A model generated the notes under the pieces. It was not told the origin of the DNA. It ran no database searches and saw only the letters and a list, made by a program, of their open reading frames with translations. From an uncultured Clostridia bacterium (GTDB lineage Bacteria; Bacillota; Clostridia; TANB77; CAG-465), in contig CANRQA010000005.1 in NCBI GenBank assembly GCA_947632635.1, forward strand, positions 1 through 46,040: 46,040 bases of DNA, read 5' to 3'. The position numbers were made by a program, and so were the translations under genes. How positions within the stretch are numbered: position 1 is the first letter of the stretch; each line of letters opens with the position of its first letter. This document shows positions 18,664 through 25,860 of this stretch, in pieces.

Positions 18664-20010
18664 ATGGAATTATTAAAAAGAAAAATAGATAAGTTTTTAA
18701 TAGAATGGAAAAAGAATAAAGATAGAAAACCTCTAATTATAAAAGGAGCACGTCAAATTGGAAAAACAGAATCTATAAGAAATTTTGCAAAGAATAACTA
18801 TGAAAGTGTAATAGAAATAAATTTTGCAATTCAAAAACAGTTTAAAAGTATTTTTGATGATGGTTTTGAAGTAGATACTATAATTAAAAATATATCATTA
18901 ATTAATCCAAATTTTGAATTTATTCCAAACGCAACTTTGATATTTTTTGACGAACTGCAAGATTGTAGTAATTGTGCTACATCATTAAAAGCATTTAATC
19001 AAGATAGAAGATATGATGTTATATGTTCTGGTTCATTAATGGGAATAAATTATCAAGAAATAGAATCAAATAGTGTAGGAAATAAAGAAGATTACGAAAT
19101 GCATTCTATGGATTTTGAAGAATTTCTTTGGGCAAAAGGATATAAGGAAAGTCAAATAGAAGAGTTATATGAACATATGAAAGAGTTAACTCCATTTTCT
19201 AATACTGAATTATCCGTAATGTTAAATAATTTTAGAGAGTATATGATTATAGGCGGAATGCCAGAAATAGTTAATTCATTTGTAAAAAATAATAATTATA
19301 GTGGTACTTTGAAATTACAAAAACAAATTCTTTTAGATTATGAGGAAGATATAACTAAATATGCACAAGGTTTAGATAAAGGCAAGATACTAAATGTATA
19401 TAAAAAAATTCCAGTTTTTCTTGGAAATGAAAATAAAAAATTTCAAATTTCTAAAGTTGAAAAGGGAGCTAGAAATCGAGAATATATTGGCACAATAGAA
19501 TGGTTAAATAATGCGGGTATGATAAATGTTTGTTATTGTTTAGAGCAACCTGAATTACCGCTAAAAGGTAATTTTAATCCGGATAATTATAGAATATATT
19601 TTAAAGATACTGGACTTTTAATAGGCTCTTTAGATGAAGAAGCACAAGAAGATTTAAGGAATAACAAAAACTTTAATACATATAAAGGTGCTATTTATGA
19701 AAATATTGTAGCAGATATGTTAGTAAAACAAGGATATAATCTTTATTTTTATAAAAATGAAAAAGCAACAATTAAAATGGATTTCTTTGTAAGGGATACA
19801 AATTCTTTAATACCTATAGAAGTTAAGGCAACAGATAACTCAACTGTATCATTGAATAATTTAATAAAAAGTAATAAATATAAAGATATAAAGTATGGAA
19901 TAAAATTTAGTTCACAAAATATTGGTTTTAATGGTAAATTTTATACTTTCCCATATTTTTTAGCTTTCTTCTTAAAGAGATATTTAAAAGAAAAAAATAA
20001 TTCAAATTAA
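18664..20010 (+). CDS. AAA ATPase with DUF4143 C-terminal domain (second)
   Basis: 448 residues. Walker A is IIKGARQIGKTESI (about 25-38), Walker B is LIFFDELQDC, then VICSGSLMGI. The C-terminal portion has YRIYFKDTGLLIGSL, a YENIVADMLVKQGYNLYFY block and the nuclease-like IPIEVKATDN. It differs from the gene at 17255 well beyond simple duplication (different insert after Walker B, longer, and only motifs shared). Start ATG at 18664 follows AGGTGGGTGGA. Its upstream region carries three identical 15-mers. Cellular role unknown. Confidence 0.88.
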   Translation: MELLKRKIDKFLIEWKKNKDRKPLIIKGARQIGKTESIRNFAKNNYESVIEINFAIQKQFKSIFDDGFEVDTIIKNISLINPNFEFIPNATLIFFDELQDCSNCATSLKAFNQDRRYDVICSGSLMGINYQEIESNSVGNKEDYEMHSMDFEEFLWAKGYKESQIEELYEHMKELTPFSNTELSVMLNNFREYMIIGGMPEIVNSFVKNNNYSGTLKLQKQILLDYEEDITKYAQGLDKGKILNVYKKIPVFLGNENKKFQISKVEKGARNREYIGTIEWLNNAGMINVCYCLEQPELPLKGNFNPDNYRIYFKDTGLLIGSLDEEAQEDLRNNKNFNTYKGAIYENIVADMLVKQGYNLYFYKNEKATIKMDFFVRDTNSLIPIEVKATDNSTVSLNNLIKSNKYKDIKYGIKFSSQNIGFNGKFYTFPYFLAFFLKRYLKEKNNSN

Positions 20011-20031
20011 AATTATTAACATATATTTTTT

Positions 20032-20062
20032 AGAAAGTTATATAATGATTATATAGCTTTCT
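20032..20062 (+). terminator. Terminator after the second DUF4143 ATPase
   Basis: AGAAAGTTATATAA (20032-20045) and TTATATAGCTTTCT (20049-20062) pair over 14 bp (one G-U) with a 3-nt loop, then T7. It abuts the ribosome site of the next gene (GAGGTGAT at 20069). Confidence 0.88.
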
Positions 20063-20079
20063 TTTTTTGAGGTGATAAT

Positions 20080-21027
20080 ATGTTAATTATAGATAGTCAT
20101 GCAGATACTTTAGAATGTGCATATGATGAAAAGATAAGTATTGATAATAAAAATTTAATGTTTAATTTAAAAGACGCTAATAAATATAAACCATATATTC
20201 AGTTTATTAGTGTATTTATTGATACTAAATATATAAATAATAACGTAAATAAAGGATATATAAGAGGAAATAATATACTTGATTATTTTGAGTATCAATA
20301 TTTAAAATATAAAGAAGAATATAATTTATTGAATATAAAAAGTAAAGAAGATTTAGATGACGTTATAAATAATAATAAAATAGGAATAATATTATCAAGT
20401 GAAAATGGTGGAATTATTGGATATGATATAAAAAATATTAGTAAGTTATATAATAGGGGAATAAGAGTTATGGGGCTTACTTGGAATGATGATAATTTAC
20501 TAGGTTCAGGTGCATATACTAAAAATGATGTAGGTATTACAACGTTTGGAAAGAATTGTATTGAAAAGATGAATGAATTAAATATTATTATAGATGTTTC
20601 ACATTTATCATATAATAGTTTTTTTGATACAATTGATAATGCAAAGTATGTAATAGCAAGTCATTCAAATATATATAATTTGTGTAATACACCAAGAAAT
20701 TTATATGATAATCAAATAAAAAGTATCGCTAAAAAAGATGGTGTAATTGGAATATGTTTATATAGCAAATTTTTAAAAGAGAAAGGTGAAGTAGGACTTG
20801 ATGATGTTATAAAACACATAGCATATATTGCCGATTTAGTTGGAGTAGAATATGTAGGTATAGGAACAGACTTTGACGGTATTGATAAATCATTTTTACC
20901 TAAAGAAATAAATGGAGTAGAAAATATGGATAAGATTATTTTTAAGTTAGAAGAATATGGATTTGCAAAAAATGAAATAAAAAAAATTATGGGGGATAAT
21001 TATTTAAGAATATTAAGTAAAATATAA
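20080..21027 (+). CDS. Membrane-dipeptidase-type (M19) metallopeptidase
   Basis: 315 residues, family M19 (renal dipeptidase). Zinc-binding residues are recognisable: IDSHADT (His7, Asp9), the Glu in LSSENGG, the His in IDVSHLS and in IASHSN, and the Asp in GTDFDG. No signal peptide is visible, so it is probably cytosolic. The likely substrates are dipeptides, possibly including D-amino-acid-containing ones from the cell wall. The ATG at 20080 follows GAGGTGAT, which is just behind the upstream terminator. No strong promoter is visible in the gap, so it may depend on read-through or a promoter inside the upstream gene. Confidence 0.9.
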   Translation: MLIIDSHADTLECAYDEKISIDNKNLMFNLKDANKYKPYIQFISVFIDTKYINNNVNKGYIRGNNILDYFEYQYLKYKEEYNLLNIKSKEDLDDVINNNKIGIILSSENGGIIGYDIKNISKLYNRGIRVMGLTWNDDNLLGSGAYTKNDVGITTFGKNCIEKMNELNIIIDVSHLSYNSFFDTIDNAKYVIASHSNIYNLCNTPRNLYDNQIKSIAKKDGVIGICLYSKFLKEKGEVGLDDVIKHIAYIADLVGVEYVGIGTDFDGIDKSFLPKEINGVENMDKIIFKLEEYGFAKNEIKKIMGDNYLRILSKI

Positions 21028-21039
21028 AAAATAAATAAC

Positions 21040-21079
21040 AGTTACAATTCACTCCCTATATCTGCTGTGAATTGTAACT
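21040..21079. other. 13-bp perfect hairpin without a T-tract
   Basis: AGTTACAATTCAC (21040-21052) and GTGAATTGTAACT (21067-21079) are exact complements with a 14-nt loop. It follows the dipeptidase gene but has no T-run on the plus strand (AACACAATGC follows); on the minus strand a T-rich tail follows although no gene reads that way. Confidence 0.5.
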
Positions 21080-21116
21080 AACACAATGCAACTGCGTAAA
21101 CTAAAAATAATATATA

Positions 21117-21146
21117 TTGACTTTTTTTGTAAAATTATGTTATTAT
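21117..21146 (+). promoter_or_regulatory. Promoter for the 21168 gene
   Basis: TTGACT (21117-21122), 18-bp spacer, TATTAT (21141-21146), 21 bp from the start codon. Confidence 0.6.
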
Positions 21147-21167
21147 ATATACAAGGAGGAAATATAT

Positions 21168-21902
21168 ATGGAAAACAAGAGAAAAAATATTTATATAGCT
21201 ATATTTGTCGCAACTACAATAGTATCTACATGTATAGCAGTGTATTTTGGAATTACGAAGAAAGAAGAAGTAAATAATTTGAAAGTACAACTTGATGAAT
21301 TAAAACAAGCAGAAAATAAGACAGAAGAAGTAAATAAAGAAAGTGAAGATAATAATTCAATAAATCAAGTGCAAGAAAAAGTAGTAGAAAAATATGCAAA
21401 ATATAATGTAGAAACTTCAAATTGCTTAAATAATAATGATAACTCAATAGTATATGCAAATTATATATATCAAACAGAAGAGTTTTATGGACTTGAATTA
21501 AATGTTCAACCAGATAAAAAAACTGTTGGAATTTCAGTAGATGTAAATAAATTTAAAGCTAATTTACCAGACATAAATATAGGTAATGAAAATATATATA
21601 AAACATATACATTTGATAAAGAAATTTATGATATATTTATTGGAGGATTTGGGCAAGATATACATACGAATGAAATGGCATTTTTTATTTTATCTGATGG
21701 AACTGTTGAATATATCAATATAAAAGAAGCAATAGAAAATGATACATATCAATCTAATGGTAAAATAAGCAATTTAACAGATATTGTAGGAATACAAATG
21801 GCAAATGTTAGTTCAAAAGATGGTCCAGGAGGATATATAACAACAATAGCATATAATAAAGATGGCAAATTTTATGATATAGATAAAGAATTGAAAAAGT
21901 AA
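21168..21902 (+). CDS. Membrane-anchored extracytoplasmic protein, unknown function
   Basis: 244 residues. An N-terminal basic stretch (MENKRKN) and one hydrophobic segment (about 7-25) are followed by a Lys/Glu-rich coiled-coil (about 30-75) and a C-terminal globular domain of about 165 residues facing outside. There is no lipobox Cys, so it is anchored as a single-pass protein or signal-anchor. I do not recognise the domain. The ATG at 21168 follows AAGGAGGA; earlier in-frame codons lack a ribosome site. It has its own promoter and terminator, so it is monocistronic. Confidence 0.8.
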   Translation: MENKRKNIYIAIFVATTIVSTCIAVYFGITKKEEVNNLKVQLDELKQAENKTEEVNKESEDNNSINQVQEKVVEKYAKYNVETSNCLNNNDNSIVYANYIYQTEEFYGLELNVQPDKKTVGISVDVNKFKANLPDINIGNENIYKTYTFDKEIYDIFIGGFGQDIHTNEMAFFILSDGTVEYINIKEAIENDTYQSNGKISNLTDIVGIQMANVSSKDGPGGYITTIAYNKDGKFYDIDKELKK

Positions 21903-21942
21903 AATTGATAGTAAAGAAATTTATTATTAGTTATTAAAAATA

Positions 21943-21970
21943 GAGAATTGTCTATTTATAGATAGTTCTC
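21943..21970 (+). terminator. Terminator after the 21168 gene
   Basis: GAGAATTGTCTAT and ATAGATAGTTCTC pair (with G-U pairs) around a short loop, followed by T8. Confidence 0.85.
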
Positions 21971-22057
21971 ATTTTTTTTATAAATAGTTTTATATTAATA
22001 CTTGTTCTTACTAAACTGTACAAAAAAGGTATTTATAAAAAAAAATCACCTAAGCAC

Positions 22058-22086
22058 TTGACAACTAAAAATAAATTATGTATAAT
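22058..22086 (+). promoter_or_regulatory. Promoter of infC-rpmI-rplT
   Basis: Perfect TTGACA (22058-22063), 17-bp spacer, perfect TATAAT (22081-22086). Transcription would start at about 22093, leaving a 165-nt leader. Confidence 0.88.
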
Positions 22087-22092
22087 AATACT

Positions 22093-22240
22093 TGTAAAGT
22101 AGAGGAAATCTTCTCACCTTACAAGTATTGTCTTAGTAAGGTTATACAAAATAATATATAAATTGCATGTTTTTTTCATGTGTAAGATATATTTGAGTTA
22201 GTGAGAAGATTGCCCTATGAAGAGCAATCTTTTTTATTTT
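22093..22240 (+). promoter_or_regulatory. L20-type attenuator leader of infC-rpmI-rplT
   Basis: A terminator stem is AAGATTGC (22206-22213) with GCAATCTT (22224-22231) followed by a T-run. Upstream, AATCTTCTCAC (22107-22117) is an exact 11-nt complement of GTGAGAAGATT (22201-22211), so pairing them captures the 5' arm of the terminator: a mutually exclusive antiterminator. CCTTAC (22117-22122) and GTAAGG (22136-22141) offer a further alternative stem. Together with the downstream genes this fits the known Firmicute L20 leader, in which ribosomal protein L20 is thought to favour termination. That L20 acts here is inference from gene context. Confidence 0.82.
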
Positions 22241-22258
22241 TGTATGGAGGTGTTTAAG

Positions 22259-22768
22259 ATAAAACAAGATTTTTTAGTAAATGAGCAAATCAAATTTGCT
22301 GAAGTTCAAGTTATTTCTGACGAAGGAGAAAAACTTGGAAAAATGTCTACAAAAAAGGCATTAGAAATTGCTGATGAAAGAGGACTTGATTTAGTATTAG
22401 TTTCATCAAATGCTGATAACCCAGTTTGCAAACTTTTAAATTATAGTAAGTATAAATTTGAAATGGCAAAAAAAGCAAAAGAAGCTAAGAAAAATCAAAA
22501 AATAATGGAGATAAAAGAAATTAGACTTTCTCCAAATATTGATAAACATGATTTAGAAGTAAAAGCAAAAATGGCAAATAAATTTATTGATTCTGGAAAT
22601 AAAGTAAAAGTATCAATGAGATTTAGAGGAAGAGAATTAAACTTTGTAAATCAAGGGAAAGAAATAATGAATACTTTTAAAGAAATGATTGAAAACTCAC
22701 AAATTGATAAAGAAGCTAAAATGGAAGGTAAAAACCTTACAATGTTTTTAGCACCTAAACAAAAATAG
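22259..22768 (+). CDS. infC: Translation initiation factor IF-3
   Basis: About 169 residues. IF-3 keeps 30S subunits free and proofreads the start codon. The N-terminal domain starts with (M)KQDFLVNEQIK after the initiator, and the C-terminal domain has IKEIRLSPNIDKHDLEVK and KVKVSMRFRGREL. The start is an ATA at 22259-22261, 9 bases after GGAGG (22246-22250). The in-frame ATG at 22217 lies inside the attenuator hairpin, and the ATG at 22244 overlaps the ribosome site, so neither is a good start. Non-standard initiators (AUU in E. coli and B. subtilis) are a known trait of infC, used for autoregulation. Confidence 0.93.
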   Translation: MKQDFLVNEQIKFAEVQVISDEGEKLGKMSTKKALEIADERGLDLVLVSSNADNPVCKLLNYSKYKFEMAKKAKEAKKNQKIMEIKEIRLSPNIDKHDLEVKAKMANKFIDSGNKVKVSMRFRGRELNFVNQGKEIMNTFKEMIENSQIDKEAKMEGKNLTMFLAPKQK

Positions 22769-22794
22769 TAGTGTTTAAGAGAGGGGAGAATATT

Positions 22795-22992
22795 ATGCCA
22801 AAAATAAAAACACATAGCTCATCAAAGAAAAGATTATCAGTTACAGGAACTGGCAAAATTAAGAAAAATGTTGCAAATAGAGCACATAAATTAACAGGTA
22901 AGTCATCTAAAAGAAAAATGGCTTTAAAACAATCTTCATATGTAGATAGTGCAAATAAAAATGCAGTGAAGAAATTATTACCATATAAGTAA
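22795..22992 (+). CDS. rpmI: Ribosomal protein bL35
   Basis: 65 residues starting MPKIKTHSSSKKRLSVT, ending NAVKKLLPYK; a clear L35. The ATG at 22795 follows GAGGGGAG; an in-frame upstream start (22771) has no ribosome site. It is the middle gene of infC-rpmI-rplT. Confidence 0.97.
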   Translation: MPKIKTHSSSKKRLSVTGTGKIKKNVANRAHKLTGKSSKRKMALKQSSYVDSANKNAVKKLLPYK

Positions 22993-23015
22993 TACGTAGA
23001 GGGGAGAGAATATAA

Positions 23016-23363
23016 ATGGCAAGAGTAAAAGGAGCAGTAACAACAAGAGCAAGACATAAAAAAGTACTTAAAAGAGCAAAAGGATATTTTGGAGCTAAGT
23101 CTGTAAGATATAGAATGGCTAACCAAGCTGTAATGAAATCTTTAAAATATGCATATATTGGAAGAAAACAAAATAAAAGAAATTTTAGAAAATTATGGAT
23201 AGCAAGAATAAATGCAGCAGCAAGAATGTGTGGAACAACATATAGTAAACTTATGTCTAATTTAAAAAATGCTAATGTTACTATAAATAGAAAAATGTTA
23301 GCTGAAATGGCTGTAAATGATTTTGAAGGATTTAAAACTTTAGTTGAAAAAGTACAAAAATAA
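23016..23363 (+). CDS. rplT: Ribosomal protein bL20
   Basis: 115 residues starting [19 protein letters not shown] with the conserved AKGYFGAKS and [15 protein letters not shown] blocks. L20 is an early assembly protein of the 50S subunit and the expected regulator of its own operon via the leader at 22093-22240. Start ATG follows GAGGGGAGAG. Confidence 0.98.
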   Translation: MARVKGAVTTRARHKKVLKRAKGYFGAKSVRYRMANQAVMKSLKYAYIGRKQNKRNFRKLWIARINAAARMCGTTYSKLMSNLKNANVTINRKMLAEMAVNDFEGFKTLVEKVQK

Positions 23364-23377
23364 TATGGAGGTAGCTT

Positions 23378-23935
23378 ATGATTTTAGCAGGAGATTTTAG
23401 AAATGGTATGACATTTGAAATGGAAGGAAACGTGTATAGAGTAGTAGAATTTCAACATGTAAAACCTGGTAAAGGAGCAGCATTTGTTAGAACAACACTT
23501 AAAAATGTTATAACAGGAAAAAATATAGAAAAAACATTTAATCCTACTGAAAAAGTAGAAGAGGCTCAAATTACAATTCAAGAAATGCAATATCTATATA
23601 ATGATGGTGAAAATTATACATTTATGGATACAACAACATATGAACAAGTTGAGCTTACAAAAGAGCAAATTGAAGATACACTTCCATATTTAAAAGATAA
23701 TATGAATGTAAAAGTTTTATCATATAAAGGAAATGTATTTGGTGTTGAACCACCAACATTTGTTGAACTTGAAGTAACATATACAGAACCTGGAATAAAA
23801 GGAAGTACTGCAACTGGTACAACAAAACCTTGTACAGTTGAAACAGGCGCAAGTTTTAATGTACCAATTTTTGTTGAAATAGGCGATATTATTAGAATTG
23901 ATACAAGAACAGGCTCATATATGGAAAGAGTATAA
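23378..23935 (+). CDS. efp: Translation elongation factor P
   Basis: 185 residues, three beta-barrel domains. EF-P relieves ribosome stalling on polyproline stretches. The tip loop is [13 protein letters not shown] with Lys32 in the position modified in other bacteria, and the C-terminal signature [17 protein letters not shown] is present. It starts at ATG 23378 after GGAGGTAG, 14 bp from rplT, so it is co-transcribed with the infC operon, which is not the common location of efp. Confidence 0.97.
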   Translation: MILAGDFRNGMTFEMEGNVYRVVEFQHVKPGKGAAFVRTTLKNVITGKNIEKTFNPTEKVEEAQITIQEMQYLYNDGENYTFMDTTTYEQVELTKEQIEDTLPYLKDNMNVKVLSYKGNVFGVEPPTFVELEVTYTEPGIKGSTATGTTKPCTVETGASFNVPIFVEIGDIIRIDTRTGSYMERV

Positions 23936-23953
23936 AAAATAAAAAAGAAAAAA

Positions 23954-23989
23954 GGAAACTTGAAATTTTAAATAACAAGTTTCTTTTTG
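23954..23989 (+). terminator. Terminator after efp
   Basis: GAAACTTG (23955-23962) and CAAGTTTC (23976-23983) pair, flanked by an A-run before and TTTTT after; the A/T flanks also allow use by the convergent genes at 24011. Confidence 0.75.
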
Positions 23990-24010
23990 ATATTTAACTA
24001 TATTACAATA

Positions 24011-24358
24011 TTATATTCTAATTTCTAATATATCATTAATAATTTTATCCTCTTGTTCTTTTGATAAAGATAAGTTTTTATCAATAATTTTTAATATTTT
24101 TATACCTCTTTTAAGAATAAAAGTATTAATTATATCTAAAAGAGTTTCGTAATTTTCTTCTTTAAATAGAGAAGTTAAATTAGGTTTATCTTTATACTCT
24201 ATTAAAACTAGATTTATATCATCTAACTTGGGCATTAATTTTTCATTAGCGTTCAAATAATTATATGAATTATCCCAAAAGTCTTTAAATAATTTATAGC
24301 GATATACATTATATCCAAATGGAACAAGTGAAAAATTGCCAAAAGAAAGTAAATCCAA
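24011..24358 (-). CDS. Small hypothetical ORF in frame behind the amidase stop
   Basis: Open for about 115 codons from a TTG at 24358, with no visible ribosome site. It lies in the same frame as the upstream amidase gene, separated only by that gene's TAG (24377-24379) and six codons. The product has an aromatic-rich N-terminus (VPFGYNVYRYKLFKDFW) and a helical charged C-terminus. I do not recognise it. It may be a coupled small gene, a read-through extension or a decayed 3' part of a longer gene. Expression is uncertain. Confidence 0.45.
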   Translation of the reverse strand: MDLLSFGNFSLVPFGYNVYRYKLFKDFWDNSYNYLNANEKLMPKLDDINLVLIEYKDKPNLTSLFKEENYETLLDIINTFILKRGIKILKIIDKNLSLSKEQEDKIINDILEIRI

Positions 24359-24376
24359 GTTAGATAATAAGTAAAA

Positions 24377-25699
24377 CTATAATATACTTAATATTGTTTG
24401 ATAAATTCCCTCAACGTAACCAGACTGATTATTAAGAATATTTTGTAAATCTTTATCATTATTTATATATCCAAGTTCAAGTAAATAAGCCTCAACTACA
24501 GAATTAGAATTATAAAAATCATTTTTTTCTAAATCTTTGTTTCTACCGTCAACATATGCACTTGTAACCATGCCACCACTTTCACGAATTATAAAATAAT
24601 AAGGAGTGTCTGTGGTAATATTATATGGTTCATAATTACCTATTTTAGCATCATCGTCCATTGATTTTATATCTTCTTCAGTAAAATTTCTAGTATAAAC
24701 TCCATTTGAATATTTTTCTAAATCTTTATTTGAATAATTGGTATTTGCGTATTTTACAATGTTATCTGCAAGTAAACTAGCAAAATCATTGTTACATTTA
24801 GTAGCTCTATATACTTCAACTCCGTTATAGCCAAGTCCTTTTTCACAGCTATTTAAATGTATAGAAAATAAAAATTTAGATTTTGTTTTATTTGGAATAG
24901 TTGCACGGCCATTATCACCATATTCTTTTGGTCTATCTTCAATATTTTCTCGTGTTAATTTTACTTTTAGTCCTAAACTTTCAAGTTTTTCTTTTAATTC
25001 TAAAGATATTTTATATGTATAATATGATTCATAATAATTACCATTTATTGCACCAGTATCTTTTCCACCATGACCTGCATCTATTACTATATCATAGATA
25101 TCTTCATTTTGATTAACAAGGACACTGCCCTCAATATATGTAATATCACTATCAAATATTAAATCAATCTTATTGCAATTTTTGTTTGTAGATAGTGTAT
25201 AATATTCAAGATTGTTATATTCTGTAGTATTTTCAAATGTGTAATAGTTATATTCATTAGTCTTTGTATTTTCTACACAAAGTAATAGATAATATTTTTC
25301 AGCAAGTAATTCTTCTAAATTTATTCCCATATTTATTTCATTTGATAAATTAAATTTTAGCGTATTATTAGAATAAGTAAAAATAACATCTTTAATAATT
25401 TCATTACCATTACTTTTTAATATTAAATATGGCTTTAAATCATTTACATCTTCAAAAACAACATTATCTAATGTGGCAAATAAATTAAAGTGAGTACCAT
25501 AAATATAATATTTAGTAAGTTTTGCTTTATTTTCTTGTATAATATCAGCTATATTATCAATTGAAATGCTAGAAATAGTTGGGATAGAAGTTTTATTTTC
25601 ATTTAAGTTATGAAAATATATAAAAAATATAGCTAATGATAAAATAACAATTGTACAAATTACGATAATTAGTATCTTCCACCTGTTTATATTAATCAC
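24377..25699 (-). CDS. Membrane-anchored N-acetylmuramoyl-L-alanine amidase (Amidase_3)
   Basis: About 440 residues. An N-terminal hydrophobic segment (about 9-27) anchors or exports it; a stalk and accessory region (about 40-200) precede the zinc amidase domain. Zinc and catalytic residues are visible: DAGHGGKDTGA (His), the Glu in NYYESYYTYK, SIHLNS (His) and the catalytic Glu in YLLELGYI near the C-terminus. It cleaves the amide between MurNAc and L-Ala; CwlD and similar enzymes act in spore cortex or cell separation. The start is GTG at 25699 or, judged by the spacing to GAGGTG, an ATA at 25690. It runs against replication, unlike its neighbours. Confidence 0.88.
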   Translation of the reverse strand: MININRWKILIIVICTIVILSLAIFFIYFHNLNENKTSIPTISSISIDNIADIIQENKAKLTKYYIYGTHFNLFATLDNVVFEDVNDLKPYLILKSNGNEIIKDVIFTYSNNTLKFNLSNEINMGINLEELLAEKYYLLLCVENTKTNEYNYYTFENTTEYNNLEYYTLSTNKNCNKIDLIFDSDITYIEGSVLVNQNEDIYDIVIDAGHGGKDTGAINGNYYESYYTYKISLELKEKLESLGLKVKLTRENIEDRPKEYGDNGRATIPNKTKSKFLFSIHLNSCEKGLGYNGVEVYRATKCNNDFASLLADNIVKYANTNYSNKDLEKYSNGVYTRNFTEEDIKSMDDDAKIGNYEPYNITTDTPYYFIIRESGGMVTSAYVDGRNKDLEKNDFYNSNSVVEAYLLELGYINNDKDLQNILNNQSGYVEGIYQTILSIL

Positions 25700-25795
25700 C
25701 TCACATAGTTATATTATAATTTATTTAGTAAACTTTGTAAATATGAAATAACTAAAAATAAAGATTTTAAATAAGTTTAATTATAAAAAATACTA

Positions 25796-25824
25796 TTGCT
25801 AAAATAATTTATATGATATATAAT
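25796..25824 (+). promoter_or_regulatory. Promoter for the PfkB-IMPase gene
   Basis: TTGCTA (25796-25801), 17-bp spacer, TATAAT (25819-25824). Confidence 0.6.
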
Positions 25825-25860
25825 GTTAACATATAAAATTTAATAGAGGTGGAGAATTTT

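Noticed and set aside
22217-22258. Earlier ATG start for infC at 22217
   Set aside because: It lies within the attenuator stem, upstream of the ribosome site, and adds residues not found in IF-3.
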